From Mesosutterella porci (lineage in GTDB: Bacteria; Pseudomonadota; Gammaproteobacteria; Burkholderiales; Burkholderiaceae_F), in assembly GCF_022134585.1 (NCBI RefSeq), contig NZ_JAKNCT010000014.1:1-55441 (forward strand): a DNA stretch of 55,441 nt. Reading direction: 5' to 3'. Below the pieces are notes generated by a model. That model did not search any database. It saw nothing but the letters and a program-made list of their open reading frames with translations, and was not told the DNA's origin. Below, piece by piece: positions 7,039 through 16,841 of the stretch; the first letter of the stretch is position 1, and each line of letters starts with the position of its first letter. A program made the translations under genes and the position numbers.

Positions 7039-7908
7039 ATGTCTCATGCATCAAAGCTTTTAATCGCGTCTTCGGTCTGCGCGGCGCTTCTGTCAGCCTG
7101 CTCGTCGGTGAGCCTCGCGCCGGTGGATGAAAAGAGCAGCACCTCTTCCACGCCCCCGGCCCGGACCGCCCCGGTTCCCGCGGCGCCGGCCGCCCCGGCC
7201 GAACCGGTGGCGCAGGCCGTGCCCCTGGGCGGCTCCCCGGCCGCAGCGCCGGTTCGGCCCGCTGCGAAACCGGCTACCGGAACCTACGTCGTCCAGCGCG
7301 GCGACACGCTCTATCGCATCGCGAAGAACCACGGCGTGAGCGTCCACGCCCTGATGAGCGAGAACGGCATCACCGACCCGACCAAGCTCGAGACGGGCCG
7401 CACTCTCAAGATCCCGGGCGGCGCCTCCGCGGTCCACAGCGCGGCAGCTCCGGGCGCCGCAGCCGCTGCGCCCGCGCCCAAGGCCGCTCAGAGCGCGCCG
7501 GCCGCCTCCGCTGAAGCCCAGACGGCTGTCAAGACCGTCCCGGGGACCGGAGAGGCCCTGCAGTGGCCGGTGAAGGGTGAAGTGACGAAAGGATTCAGCG
7601 CCGCCACCCGCGGCATAGACATCAAGGCCGCCCGCGGAACCCCCGTGAAGGCGGCGGCAAACGGCGAGGTGCTGCTGATTTCCAACGCCTTCAAGGGCTA
7701 CGGGACCATCGTGATCCTGCGCCACGGGGACGGGAATTTCGTGACCACCTACGGCCAGCTCCAGAGCGTTGCCGTGAAGAAGGGCGAACGCGTGAAGGCC
7801 GGGCAGAAGATCGCCACGGTGGGGGGGCTGAACGCCTCCAGCCCGGTGCTGCATTTCGAGGTGCGCATCGCCGGCAAGCCGGTCGATCCCCGCGAATATC
7901 TGCGCTGA
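7039..7908 (+). CDS. nlpD: LysM/M23 lipoprotein NlpD-type murein hydrolase activator
   Basis: 289 aa. Signal peptide with lipobox (LLSACSS, Cys about 21) targets it to the outer membrane. A Pro/Ala-rich linker leads to a LysM domain (GTYVVQRGDTLYRIAKNHGVS..., about 80-130) that binds peptidoglycan, another low-complexity linker, and a C-terminal LytM/M23 domain (about 180-289). The M23 zinc ligands are not intact: the usual HxxxD is replaced by TRGIDIKAARGTPV, although HFEV remains. NlpD-type proteins are non-catalytic and activate amidases during cell division, so this fits. Confidence 0.9.
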   Translation: MSHASKLLIASSVCAALLSACSSVSLAPVDEKSSTSSTPPARTAPVPAAPAAPAEPVAQAVPLGGSPAAAPVRPAAKPATGTYVVQRGDTLYRIAKNHGVSVHALMSENGITDPTKLETGRTLKIPGGASAVHSAAAPGAAAAAPAPKAAQSAPAASAEAQTAVKTVPGTGEALQWPVKGEVTKGFSAATRGIDIKAARGTPVKAAANGEVLLISNAFKGYGTIVILRHGDGNFVTTYGQLQSVAVKKGERVKAGQKIATVGGLNASSPVLHFEVRIAGKPVDPREYLR

Positions 7909-7947
7909 GAACGGGGCGGCCGCATCCGCACCGCTGCGCAGGAGTGC

Positions 7948-7975
7948 GCCCGGGGCCGACAGGTTCCCGGGCTTT
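7948..7975 (+). terminator. Terminator between nlpD and rlmD
   Basis: GCCCGGG (7948-7954), 11-nt loop, CCCGGGC (7966-7972), then TTTCATCTTT. Confidence 0.55.
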
Positions 7976-8034
7976 CATCTTTAAAAAGAAAGAAGCCGGG
8001 CCTCATCGGCGGCCGGCTCCGGAGGTGACCCGCA

Positions 8035-9477
8035 ATGGGCCGTTCCTATCACAGCAAAAAAAAGCAGAAGACCCCTGACAGGTTTGAAATAGAAATCGAG
8101 AGCCTCGACCAGAACGGCCGCGGCGTCGGGCACCGCGAGGGCAAGGCCGTGTTCGTCGAGGGCGCGCTGCCCCGCGAGCGGGTGATATACGAGCGGGTTC
8201 GCAACAAAGCCTCTTTCGAAGACGGGTGGATTGTGAGGCTGCTGCGGGAGGGGCCGCTGCGCCTGAAGCCGAGGTGCCCGCATTTCGGCCTTGAGCCGGG
8301 CTGCTGCGGGGGCTGCGCCATGCAGCACCTCGATCCGGCCGCGCAGGTGGCGATGAAGCAGCGGGTGCTGATCGACGCGCTCTGGCACATCGGGAAGCTG
8401 CGCCCGGAGCTGATCCTGCCGCCGATATACGGGCCCTACTGGGGCTACCGCCACCGGGCGCGGCTTTCGGTGCGGGACGTGGCGAAAAAAGGCGGGGTGC
8501 TTGTGGGCTTTCACGAGCGCTCGTCGAGCTTCGTGGCGCAGATGCACTGCTGCCCGATCCTGCCGCGGCATGTCTCGGAAATGATCGACCCGCTGCGCGG
8601 CCTGGTGGAGTCCCTGAAGATCAGGCAGCGGCTGCCTCAGATCGAGGTCGCCGTGGACGGCAGGGGCCGTACGGCACTTGTTTTCCGGCATCTCGTTCCG
8701 GTTGAAAAGGACGATCTCGACAAACTGCTCGCCTTTGGGCGGGAGCACGGGGCCGACATCTGGCTGCAGCCCGCGGGACCGGATTCCGCCGCTCCGGTGG
8801 ACCCGGCGCTGCGCGACGCGCTGCGGCTCACGCTGCCGGAGTTCGGGGTGGAAATCCCCTTCCGTCCGACTGACTTCACGCAGGTGAACCACGACCTCAA
8901 CCGGGTGATGGTGAGCCGGGCGGTGAGGATGCTTGGGCTGGAGCCCGGGATGCACGCGGTGGACTTCTTCTGCGGGCTCGGGAACTTTACGCTGCCGCTT
9001 GCCCGCAGGTGCGCCCGCGTGACGGGGCTGGAGGGCAGCGACGCGCTGGTCGCCCGCGCCCGGGCCGGGGCGACCGCCAACGGTCTGTCGGACAAGACGG
9101 ATTTTGTCGCGAGAAACCTCTTCACCTGGTCGCAGAAGGACTGGGACGAGCTCTGGGAGCGCTCTTCAGGGATCGACCGGGTGTTGCTCGATCCGCCGCG
9201 CGAGGGCGCACAGGCCGTAGCCCAGGTCCTTGCGGCCGCCGAGCGCCGGCCAGGCCGCGTCGTGTACGTTTCCTGCAACCCGGCCACGCTCGCCCGGGAC
9301 TGCGCGATCCTGATGCACCAGGGGGGCTGGCGGCTTGCCGCCGCGGGCATCATGAACATGTTCCCGCACACCGGGCACGTCGAGTCGATCGCGCTGCTCC
9401 TGCCGGGGCCGAAGCCGGTGCAGGGCGAGGGCGAAAAGAAGGCTGAAAAGGAAGGTGCCAGTCCCGCGGCATGTTAA
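8035..9477 (+). CDS. rlmD: 23S rRNA m5U1939 methyltransferase RlmD
   Basis: 480 aa. N-terminal TRAM domain (about 15-75), a 4Fe-4S cysteine set (CPHFGLEPGCCGGCAMQH, about 81-98, plus a later Cys), and a C-terminal SAM-dependent methyltransferase (VDFFCGLGNFTLPLA). The catalytic cysteine is in YVSCNPATLARD (about 423-434), with LLDPPREGA upstream. It methylates uridine C5 in 23S rRNA. Alternatives are RlmC or TrmA, but the TRAM domain plus cluster favour RlmD. Start ATG 8035 has GGAGGTGA 9 nt upstream. Confidence 0.92.
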   Translation: MGRSYHSKKKQKTPDRFEIEIESLDQNGRGVGHREGKAVFVEGALPRERVIYERVRNKASFEDGWIVRLLREGPLRLKPRCPHFGLEPGCCGGCAMQHLDPAAQVAMKQRVLIDALWHIGKLRPELILPPIYGPYWGYRHRARLSVRDVAKKGGVLVGFHERSSSFVAQMHCCPILPRHVSEMIDPLRGLVESLKIRQRLPQIEVAVDGRGRTALVFRHLVPVEKDDLDKLLAFGREHGADIWLQPAGPDSAAPVDPALRDALRLTLPEFGVEIPFRPTDFTQVNHDLNRVMVSRAVRMLGLEPGMHAVDFFCGLGNFTLPLARRCARVTGLEGSDALVARARAGATANGLSDKTDFVARNLFTWSQKDWDELWERSSGIDRVLLDPPREGAQAVAQVLAAAERRPGRVVYVSCNPATLARDCAILMHQGGWRLAAAGIMNMFPHTGHVESIALLLPGPKPVQGEGEKKAEKEGASPAAC

Positions 9478-9611
9478 AATAAATCCCTTTAGATTTAGGG
9501 CCGTCCGGGGCTGCACGCCCGGGGCGGCGTCAGAGGCTGCGGCGAGGCCGCTTCCGGCCCCCAAGGCCGGCGCCCGCGCCCTGCCTGTTTTTTCTTTTTA
9601 CTGGAAACAAA

Positions 9612-10037
9612 ATGGCTATTCAGCGTACCCTTTCCATCGTCAAGCCCGATGCCGTCCGCAAGAACGTGATCGGCAAGATCTACACCCGTTTCGAAGACGC
9701 CGGCCTCAAGATTGTCGCCGCCCAGATGCGCCAGCTCTCCAAGGCCGAAGCCGAAGGCTTCTACGAAGTGCACAAGGATCGTCCCTTCTTCAAGGACCTC
9801 GTGGCCTTCATGACCTCCGGCCCCGTCATGATCCAGGTGCTCGAGGGCGAGAACGCCATTCTGAAGAACCGTGAGCTCATGGGTGCCACCGATCCGAAGA
9901 AGGCTGCCCCCGGCACGATCCGCCACGACTTCGCCGAGTCCATCGACGCGAACGCAGTGCACGGTTCCGACGCCCCCGAAACGGCCGCCCGCGAGATCGC
10001 GTATTTCTTCCCGACGCTCGCGATTCACTCCCGTTAA
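9612..10037 (+). CDS. ndk: Nucleoside diphosphate kinase
   Basis: 141 aa, standard length. Transfers the gamma phosphate from NTP to NDP through a phosphohistidine. Motifs: [13 protein letters not shown] at the N-terminus and the active-site histidine in [12 protein letters not shown] (about 117). First gene of the long + strand cluster that continues through rlmN and rodZ, the usual Burkholderiales order. A T-rich stretch precedes the start. Confidence 0.98.
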   Translation: MAIQRTLSIVKPDAVRKNVIGKIYTRFEDAGLKIVAAQMRQLSKAEAEGFYEVHKDRPFFKDLVAFMTSGPVMIQVLEGENAILKNRELMGATDPKKAAPGTIRHDFAESIDANAVHGSDAPETAAREIAYFFPTLAIHSR

Positions 10038-10136
10038 TTTCTGAAGCGTTCCCGCCGGCGGCGGGGCCCGGAATCCTTTTGGAGGAGAAGGGCCTTCCCG
10101 CCGGCGCGTTTCTCTTTTTCAGGAGGCCGACTGCCA

Positions 10137-11282
10137 ATGGCTGCCGAGCGAATCAATCTTCTCGACTTCGACCGCGAGGGACTCACCAGATGGTGCGACG
10201 GGCTGGGCGAGAAACCCTTCCGGGCCGTGCAGCTCACAAGATGGATCCACCGCAATCTGGAGAGCGACTTCAGCCGGATGACGAATCTCGCGAAGAGCTT
10301 CCGCGCAAAGCTCGAGGAGCTCGCGGAGGTGCGCCCTCCGGAGCCGATTCGCGAGCAGATCTCCTCGGACGGCACCCGCAAGTGGGCTTTTGACGTCGGC
10401 AGCGGCAACGCCGTCGAGGCGGTCTACATCCCAGAGGATGACCGCGGTACGCTCTGCATCTCGACGCAGGCGGGCTGCGCGATGGGCTGCCTGTTCTGCT
10501 CGACGGGCAAGCAGGGCTTCGCCCGCAACCTGAAGACCTCCGAAATCGTGGGCCAGCTCTTCTGGGCCGAGCGCGAGCTGCGCCGCGAGGCGGGCACGGA
10601 CAATCCCAACGACCGCATGATCAGCAATGTGGTGCTGATGGGGATGGGCGAGCCGCTGCAGAACCTCGAGGCCGTGGTGCCCGCGGTGCGCCTGTTTATG
10701 GACGACCACGCCTACGGCATCTCGAGGCGCCGCGTGACGATTTCGACCTGCGGGCTCGTCAACCAGATGGACAAGCTCGCGCAGCTCGCCCCGGTGGCCC
10801 TTGCTGTGTCGCTGCACGCGCCGACCAACGAACTGCGCGACAAGCTGATGCCGATCAACCGCAAGCATCCGCTCGAGGACCTGATGGCCGCCTGCAGGCG
10901 CTACCTGAAGTACGCTCCCCGCGACTACGTGACGTTCGAGTACCTGATGCTCAGCGGCGTGAACGACTCGCTCGAGCAGGCCGACCAGCTCGTGAACCTG
11001 GTGCGGCGCGTGCCCTGCAAGGTGAACCTGATACCGTTCAATCCCTTCCCGGGCTCGGGGCTTGCCAAGACCGACCGGGAGCGGGTGCTCGCCTTCGAGC
11101 GCAGGATGAACGACGCGGGCATCGTGACGACGATCCGCAAAACCCGCGGCGACGACATCGACGCCGCCTGCGGGCAGCTCGCGGGTCAGGTGAAGGACCG
11201 GACCAACCGGGCGGTGCGGCTGATCCGGCAGAGAAAGGAAGCCGCGTCGATTCTGAATGCGGCCGGAAAGGAAAATGACTGA
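10137..11282 (+). CDS. rlmN: Dual-specificity 23S rRNA/tRNA A2 methyltransferase RlmN
   Basis: 381 aa radical SAM enzyme that makes 2-methyladenosine at 23S rRNA A2503 and tRNA A37. The cluster motif is CAMGCLFC (C-x3-C-x3... preceded by STQAG, about 119-126) and a C-terminal catalytic Cys lies in [16 protein letters not shown]. [11 protein letters not shown] is the SAM-binding segment. Start ATG 10137 follows AGGAGG. The stop overlaps the start of rodZ (ATG 11275). Confidence 0.97.
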   Translation: MAAERINLLDFDREGLTRWCDGLGEKPFRAVQLTRWIHRNLESDFSRMTNLAKSFRAKLEELAEVRPPEPIREQISSDGTRKWAFDVGSGNAVEAVYIPEDDRGTLCISTQAGCAMGCLFCSTGKQGFARNLKTSEIVGQLFWAERELRREAGTDNPNDRMISNVVLMGMGEPLQNLEAVVPAVRLFMDDHAYGISRRRVTISTCGLVNQMDKLAQLAPVALAVSLHAPTNELRDKLMPINRKHPLEDLMAACRRYLKYAPRDYVTFEYLMLSGVNDSLEQADQLVNLVRRVPCKVNLIPFNPFPGSGLAKTDRERVLAFERRMNDAGIVTTIRKTRGDDIDAACGQLAGQVKDRTNRAVRLIRQRKEAASILNAAGKEND

Positions 11283-12228
11283 GAACAACGCCCAGGTGGC
11301 AGTGAAGGATGAAGCCCCGGCTGCGGGCTTCGGGAAAATGCTGCGGCAGATCCGCGAAAACGCGGGCCTGTCGCTTGACGACTTGGTGAGCCGCACGAAG
11401 ATCAGCCGCAATCAGCTCGAGGCGCTTGAGGCTGAGACAATGCGCCTGCTGCCCGAGCCGGTCTACGTGCGCGCATTTATCCGGGACATCTGCCGGGTGA
11501 CCGAGACCGATCCGAAGCCGGTGATCGAGGCCTACATGAAGGCCTATGCCCCGGTCTCTTCCTCGGGGACGCCGGCGGACCTCGTGCGCAGCAGTCCGGT
11601 GCCCGAGCACGGGCTGCGCAAGGACGTGGAGTTCCATGCGAGCGCGCGCAAGCGCGGACTGAGGGTCCTGATCGCCTTCGCGGTGGTCGTGGTGCTCGCG
11701 CTGCTCGCCTGGGCAGGCTGGGGGCACGATCTGGTCGAGAAGTTCGGCGGCAGCGACATCGAAGCGGTGCAGGTCACGCAAAACGAGGGCTCCAACATCG
11801 CGGCCTTGCAACGTCCGAGGTCTCCCTCGAACGCGCTTCCTGCCTCGGCCCCCGCCTCCGCGCTGGCCGATCAGGCCGCGGAAGCAGCCAGGGAAAGCCA
11901 GGGCGCGGCTTCCGAGACCGCCCAGTCTCCCGCCGCTCAGTCCCCCGCCGCAGATGAAAAGGCCGCAGCCCAGAGCGGCGCCACCCCGGGGCAGGGCGTG
12001 GTGCAGATCCGCACGATCGGCGCGAGCTGGGTGAAGCTGGTCGATGCCGACGGCCGCGTGCTTGTGCAGGCGGAGATGAAGGCGGGCGAGGAGCGCAGCT
12101 TCACCGGCCGGCTCCCGATCCGCGCGACGGTGGGCAACACCGGCAGCTGCGCGGTGTCGCTCAACGGCGAGCCGGTGGACCTCTCGGCCTACTCAAAGGG
12201 CAGCGTCGCCCGCTTCGTGATGAACTGA
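11275..12228 (+). CDS. rodZ: Cytoskeletal regulator RodZ
   Basis: 317 aa from ATG 11275, which overlaps the rlmN stop and has AAAGGAAA upstream; an in-frame ATG at 11257 is less well placed. N-terminal HTH ([34 protein letters not shown], residues 19-53) that in this family contacts MreB, a single TM (about 125-146, [19 protein letters not shown]), an Ala/Ser/Pro-rich linker, and a C-terminal periplasmic beta domain (about 240-315). Maintains rod shape by linking MreB to the wall-synthesis complex. Confidence 0.9.
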   Translation: MTENNAQVAVKDEAPAAGFGKMLRQIRENAGLSLDDLVSRTKISRNQLEALEAETMRLLPEPVYVRAFIRDICRVTETDPKPVIEAYMKAYAPVSSSGTPADLVRSSPVPEHGLRKDVEFHASARKRGLRVLIAFAVVVVLALLAWAGWGHDLVEKFGGSDIEAVQVTQNEGSNIAALQRPRSPSNALPASAPASALADQAAEAARESQGAASETAQSPAAQSPAADEKAAAQSGATPGQGVVQIRTIGASWVKLVDADGRVLVQAEMKAGEERSFTGRLPIRATVGNTGSCAVSLNGEPVDLSAYSKGSVARFVMN

Positions 12229-12242
12229 CGGATCCGCTTAAG

Positions 12243-13529
12243 ATGACCGCTGAAGTGATTGTGAAGCCTCCCCGCAGGCACACCCCCCGGGTTCACGTGA
12301 GGTGGCAGGACGCTGATGTCGTGATGGGCGGAGGAGCCCCGGTGGTGGTGCAGTCGATGACCAACACCCCGACCGACGACGTCGAGGCGACTGCGAAGCA
12401 GGCCGCGGAGCTCGCCCGCGCGGGCTCCGAGCTCGTGCGCATCACGGTGAACACGCCGCAGGCCGCGCGCGCAGTGTCCGAGATCCGCGACAGGCTCGAC
12501 GGGCAGGGCATCCACACTCCCCTCGTGGGAGATTTCCACTACAACGGCCACAAACTGCTCGCCGACTATCCGGAGTGCGCCCGCGCTCTGTCGAAGTACC
12601 GCATCAATCCGGGCAACGTGGGCCGCGGCGCCTCGCGCGACCTGCATTTCTGCCGCATGGTTGAAATCGCCTGCCGGGAGGACCGCCCGGTCCGCATCGG
12701 CGTGAACTGGGGCTCGCTGGACCAGGAGCTGCTCGCCCGGATGATGGACGAGAACGCGTCGAAGGGGTCCCCGCTCGGGCCAGAGGCAGTGCTGCGCCGG
12801 GCGCTGATCGAAAGCGCCCTGGAGTCGGCCCGCAGGGCCCGCGAGGTGGGGCTGGGGGCTGACCGCATCGTGCTGTCGGTGAAGGTCTCGGGCGTGCCCG
12901 ACCTGGTGGAGATCTACCGCGAGCTCGCGGCGCGCTGCAGCTATTGCCTGCACCTGGGGCTTACGGAAGCGGGCATGGGCGTAAAGGGGATCGTTTCCTC
13001 GAGCGCCGCGCTTGCGATCCTGCTCGAGCGCGGCATCGGCGACACCATCCGGGTCTCGCTCACCCCGCGCCCCGGCGAGCCGAGAACCGAGGAAGTGCTG
13101 GTCGCCCAGCAGATCCTCCAGTCGCTTGAGCTTCGCTCGTTCATGCCCGAGGTGACCTCGTGCCCGGGCTGCGGGCGCACCTCGAGCGACCTCTTCCAGC
13201 GGCTTGCCAAAAGCGCCGGCGAATACATCCTCGAGCGCATGCCGGCGTGGCGCGCGAGCTGCCCCGGCGTTGAGCGCATGAGGGTGGCCGTGATGGGCTG
13301 CGTGGTCAACGGCCCGGGCGAGTCCGCCCACGCAGACGTGGGGCTGTCGCTGCCCGGCGCGGGCGAGGCGCCGGTCGCGCCCGTCTTCATCAACGGCGAG
13401 CGCAGGACCTCGCTCAAGGGCGAGGACCTGGCCGGCCAGTTCAACCGGATTCTGGAAGAATACGTGCAGAGCACTTACGGCGCCGCCGCGCAGCAGCCGA
13501 AGCAGGGAAACAATCAAAAGGAAAACTGA
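12243..13529 (+). CDS. ispG: 4-hydroxy-3-methylbut-2-enyl diphosphate synthase IspG
   Basis: 428 aa, the longer proteobacterial form. Catalyses the reductive ring opening of MEcPP to HMBPP in the MEP isoprenoid pathway using a 4Fe-4S cluster. Cluster cysteines: [13 protein letters not shown] (two) and [10 protein letters not shown] (one). N-terminal TIM barrel starts [14 protein letters not shown]. Lies 14 nt after rodZ and 4 nt before hisS, so almost certainly co-transcribed. Confidence 0.97.
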   Translation: MTAEVIVKPPRRHTPRVHVRWQDADVVMGGGAPVVVQSMTNTPTDDVEATAKQAAELARAGSELVRITVNTPQAARAVSEIRDRLDGQGIHTPLVGDFHYNGHKLLADYPECARALSKYRINPGNVGRGASRDLHFCRMVEIACREDRPVRIGVNWGSLDQELLARMMDENASKGSPLGPEAVLRRALIESALESARRAREVGLGADRIVLSVKVSGVPDLVEIYRELAARCSYCLHLGLTEAGMGVKGIVSSSAALAILLERGIGDTIRVSLTPRPGEPRTEEVLVAQQILQSLELRSFMPEVTSCPGCGRTSSDLFQRLAKSAGEYILERMPAWRASCPGVERMRVAVMGCVVNGPGESAHADVGLSLPGAGEAPVAPVFINGERRTSLKGEDLAGQFNRILEEYVQSTYGAAAQQPKQGNNQKEN

Positions 13530-13533
13530 GACT

Positions 13534-14847
13534 ATGGCGTCCAAAGCAAAAATCAAGGCTGTCACGGGCATGAACGACATGCTGCCGGGCGACAGCGCGA
13601 TCTGGACTTTCTTCGAGGACACGGTCCGCGACGTGGCGACATCCTACGGGTACCGCCCGATGCGCACGCCGGTGCTCGAGCCGACAGCGCTTTTCACGCA
13701 CGGCATCGGCGAGGCGACCGACGTGGTGGAAAAGGAGATGTATTCGTTCGAGGACTCGCTCAACGGCGAGAAGCTCTCGCTGCGGCCCGAGAACACGGCC
13801 GGCATCGTGAGGGCCGCGATCGAGCACAATCTTCTCTACGACGCCCCGCGCCGCGTCTGGTACTTCGGCCCGATGTTCCGCCACGAGCGCCCGCAGCGCG
13901 GCCGCTACCGCCAGTTCTACCAGTTCGGCTGCGAGGCGCTCGGGTTCGCCGGGCCTGACGTTGACGCCGAGCTCATCCTCATGACCTCGAGGCTCTGGAA
14001 AGAGCTCGGGATCCGCGAGGTGAAGCTCGAGCTCAACACGCTGGGCGAGCCGGCCGAGCGGGCTGCGCACCGCGAGGCGCTCATCAAATACTTCGAGGCT
14101 CATCTCGACGCCCTCAACGAGACCGCGCGTCACCGCCTTTATCTCAACCCGCTGCGCATCCTCGACACGAAGGATCCCGACATGCAGCAGCTCGTGGAGG
14201 CCGCGCCCCGGCTGATAGACTATCTGGGAGAGGGCTCCCGGGCCTTCCTCGCCTCGCTCGAGCGGCAGCTCGAGCGCGCCGGCGTGGATTACGTGATCAA
14301 TCCGCGGCTTGTGCGCGGGCTTGACTACTACAGTCACACGGTGTTCGAGTGGACCACCGACCGGCTGGGCTCCCAGGCGACGATCTGCGGAGGCGGGCGC
14401 TATGACGGGCTCATGGAGATCCTGGGCGGGAAGCCCGCGCCCTGCGTCGGCTTCGCGATGGGCGCCGAGCGCGTGCTCGAGCTGATGAAGGAGTTCGGCG
14501 TGCATCCGACCGAGCCCGACTGCACGGTCTACGTCGTGCACTGCGGCGAGGGCACGCTCGACCCGGCCGTCGAGGTCGCCGAGGAGCTGCGCGATCTGGG
14601 CGTCGCCACGATTGTGCACGGCGGCGAGGCGAGCATGAAGAGCCAAATGAAGAAGGCTGACGCCTCGGGGGCGCTGTTTGCGCTCATCGTGGGCGAGAGC
14701 GAGGCCGCCGCGGGCCAGGTTTCCATCAAGCCGCTGCGCGAGCTGCCCGAGAAGACCGCGTTCTCCGGTCAGAAGACCGTGCCGGCGGAAGAGGCGGCCC
14801 GTATGATTTTTGACGAGATTCTCGTCATCGACACCAAGGATCTTTGA
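13534..14847 (+). CDS. hisS: Histidyl-tRNA synthetase
   Basis: 437 aa class II synthetase. Motif 2 is YFGPMFRHERPQRGRYRQFYQFGCE (about 110-134), histidine-specific sequences include RGLDYYSHTVFEW (about 262-274), motif 3 lies near GFAMGAERVLELM (about 308-320), and a C-terminal anticodon-binding domain covers about 330-430. Sits between ispG and yfgM, as in E. coli and Burkholderiales. Confidence 0.98.
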   Translation: MASKAKIKAVTGMNDMLPGDSAIWTFFEDTVRDVATSYGYRPMRTPVLEPTALFTHGIGEATDVVEKEMYSFEDSLNGEKLSLRPENTAGIVRAAIEHNLLYDAPRRVWYFGPMFRHERPQRGRYRQFYQFGCEALGFAGPDVDAELILMTSRLWKELGIREVKLELNTLGEPAERAAHREALIKYFEAHLDALNETARHRLYLNPLRILDTKDPDMQQLVEAAPRLIDYLGEGSRAFLASLERQLERAGVDYVINPRLVRGLDYYSHTVFEWTTDRLGSQATICGGGRYDGLMEILGGKPAPCVGFAMGAERVLELMKEFGVHPTEPDCTVYVVHCGEGTLDPAVEVAEELRDLGVATIVHGGEASMKSQMKKADASGALFALIVGESEAAAGQVSIKPLRELPEKTAFSGQKTVPAEEAARMIFDEILVIDTKDL

Positions 14848-14848
14848 T

Positions 14849-15580
14849 ATGGCTTATAACCTTGAGGAACAGGAGTCCATCGACAACCTGAAGGGCTGGT
14901 GGGAAAAGTGGGGCACCCCGGTGATGGTGGTCATCATCGTTGTGTGCCTTGGATTCGCCGGCTTCAACGGCTGGCGGTGGTACAAGCACCGCCAGACGGC
15001 GAAGGCCTCGGCCGCCTACTCGCAGCTCCAGCAGGCGATTCTCACGCACAACGACAAGAACATTAAGTCGCTCTCCGAGGGCCTGATGGATCAGTACGGC
15101 TCGACCGTGTTCGGCCCGCTCGCCGCCTTTGCGGCGGCGCGCTCCGCGATGGACTCCGGCGACGAGAAGGCAGCCGAGGAGAAGCTGCGCTGGGTGGTCG
15201 AAAAATCCGGCCGCGAAGAGTTCGAGGCCGTGGCCCGGGTGAGGCTCGCGGGGCTGCTGCTCGATGAAAAGAAGGCCGACGAGGCGCTCAAGCTCCTGCA
15301 GGCCTTCAAGCCGAAGTCCGATGCCGAGAAATCGATCGTGAACGACCGGCTGGGAGACGTCTATCAGACGCTTGGACGCACGGAAGACGCGAAGAAGGCC
15401 TGGACGGAGGCCCTCGCCGCCACCCAGAAGGGAGAGCCCTTCGAGCAGTTCCTGCAGATGAAGCTCGAGTCGCTGCCCGACGCGGATGAGGCCGTGCCGG
15501 CCGGCGCCCCGGCAGCCGCCTCCTCCTCTGCGGCGGCTTCCTCTGCGGCCTCGTCGCCCGCTGCTGCGGCCGCGAAGTGA
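14849..15580 (+). CDS. yfgM: YfgM-type membrane TPR chaperone-associated protein
   Basis: 243 aa from ATG 14849, 1 nt after the hisS stop. A short cytoplasmic start (MAYNLEEQESIDNLKGWWEKW) with the family DNLKGWW sequence, one TM (about 24-44), then a periplasmic tetratricopeptide-like domain to about 215, then an Ala/Ser-rich tail. YfgM links the Sec translocon and periplasmic chaperones. Position between hisS and bamB is conserved. Confidence 0.88.
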   Translation: MAYNLEEQESIDNLKGWWEKWGTPVMVVIIVVCLGFAGFNGWRWYKHRQTAKASAAYSQLQQAILTHNDKNIKSLSEGLMDQYGSTVFGPLAAFAAARSAMDSGDEKAAEEKLRWVVEKSGREEFEAVARVRLAGLLLDEKKADEALKLLQAFKPKSDAEKSIVNDRLGDVYQTLGRTEDAKKAWTEALAATQKGEPFEQFLQMKLESLPDADEAVPAGAPAAASSSAAASSAASSPAAAAAK

Positions 15581-15665
15581 CGGCCGCGCGCCCGCCGCTC
15601 TGCCTTCAGGCGGCGGGCCGGAAGATGCGAAAAGAACAACAGTTATCTGGAAAGGGATGATGCCG

Positions 15666-16802
15666 ATGAATAAAAAAATCGCCTCCGCGTTCGCCGCTGC
15701 GCTGGCCTCGGCGCTGCTGCTCGGCGGCTGCTCTTCGCTCTTCAGGTCGGGGACTCCGCACGATCCGGCCGATCTCGTGAGCCTGAAGGGCTCGGCTCAG
15801 ACTGCCGCGGTATGGAGCGTGCGGGTCGGGAAGTCCGAAAACAGCTTCCTCACGCCTGCGGTCACCTCCAACGCCATCTATGCGGCCGGCTCCGACAGCC
15901 TCAGCCGCATCGATCCGTCCAGCGGCAGCTTGGTCTGGAGCGCGCGGGTGAAGTCCGAGGTCACCTCCGGGGTGGGCTCGGACGGCTACTACGCCGCCCT
16001 GGGGACGGCCGACGGCCAGGTCGTGGTCTTTTCGGCCGAGGGGCGGGAGCTTTGGCGCAAGAAGCTTTCGGCGGAAATGGACATGCCGCCGCTGGTCGGC
16101 CGCGACCTTGTGATCGTGCACACCTCGGACACGCGCATCACGGCTTTCCGGGCCAAGAGCGGCGAGCAGGTCTGGCGCTACCAGGGGCAGGTGCCGATCC
16201 TGTCGGTGCGGGCTCCCCGCCAGATGATCTTCTTTGCCGACGGGCTGCTGGTGGGCAATGCCGGGGGCAAACTGATCGGCGTGTCGATGACGGGCAAGCC
16301 CGCGCTTGAGGCGGCCATCTCCCAGCCCTCGGGCATCACCGAGGTCGAGAGGCTCAACGACGTCGTGGGCGCCCCGCTTGTCACAGGCGGGCTGCTGTGC
16401 GCCGCCACCTATCAGGGGCGGCTCACCTGCATGAGCAGCCGCAACGGCGTGACGCGCTGGTCGGTCAAGGTCGATGCCGTGACCGGTCCCACGGCCGATG
16501 CGCGCGCGGTCTATGTCGTGGACTCGAAGGGAGTCATCCACGCCTATTCGAAGGACAGCGGCGCCGAAATCTGGAAGAACGCGACGATGACCTATCGCGC
16601 CAACAGCTCGCCCGTGCCGCTCGGCCGCTACCTCGCCTGCGGGGATTTCGAAGGCTACGTGCATCTGCTCGACCCCCTCACCGGAGCGGAGCAGGGCCGC
16701 GGCCGGCTCTCCGGGGCAGTGGTCACCAATCCGGTGGCCATGGGCGACGGGGCTGTCTTCCAGACCAACAAGGGCGAAGTGGCGCTCGTCAGGGCCCGCT
16801 GA
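15666..16802 (+). CDS. bamB: Outer membrane assembly lipoprotein BamB
   Basis: 378 aa from ATG 15666 (MNKKIASAFAAALASALLLGGCSS), which places AAAGGGA 8-9 nt upstream; ATGs at 15657 and 15660 are poorer. Lipobox LLGGC at Cys 22. Repeated beta-propeller blades with PQQ-like motifs (e.g. GLVWSARVKSEV, GEQVWRYQGQV, GVTRWSVKVD, GAEIWKNAT). It scaffolds BamA in outer-membrane protein insertion. Between yfgM and der, as usual. Confidence 0.93.
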   Translation: MNKKIASAFAAALASALLLGGCSSLFRSGTPHDPADLVSLKGSAQTAAVWSVRVGKSENSFLTPAVTSNAIYAAGSDSLSRIDPSSGSLVWSARVKSEVTSGVGSDGYYAALGTADGQVVVFSAEGRELWRKKLSAEMDMPPLVGRDLVIVHTSDTRITAFRAKSGEQVWRYQGQVPILSVRAPRQMIFFADGLLVGNAGGKLIGVSMTGKPALEAAISQPSGITEVERLNDVVGAPLVTGGLLCAATYQGRLTCMSSRNGVTRWSVKVDAVTGPTADARAVYVVDSKGVIHAYSKDSGAEIWKNATMTYRANSSPVPLGRYLACGDFEGYVHLLDPLTGAEQGRGRLSGAVVTNPVAMGDGAVFQTNKGEVALVRAR

Positions 16803-16841
16803 TCCCGCAACGATCACTGATTATTTAGGAGCCGCACGCTT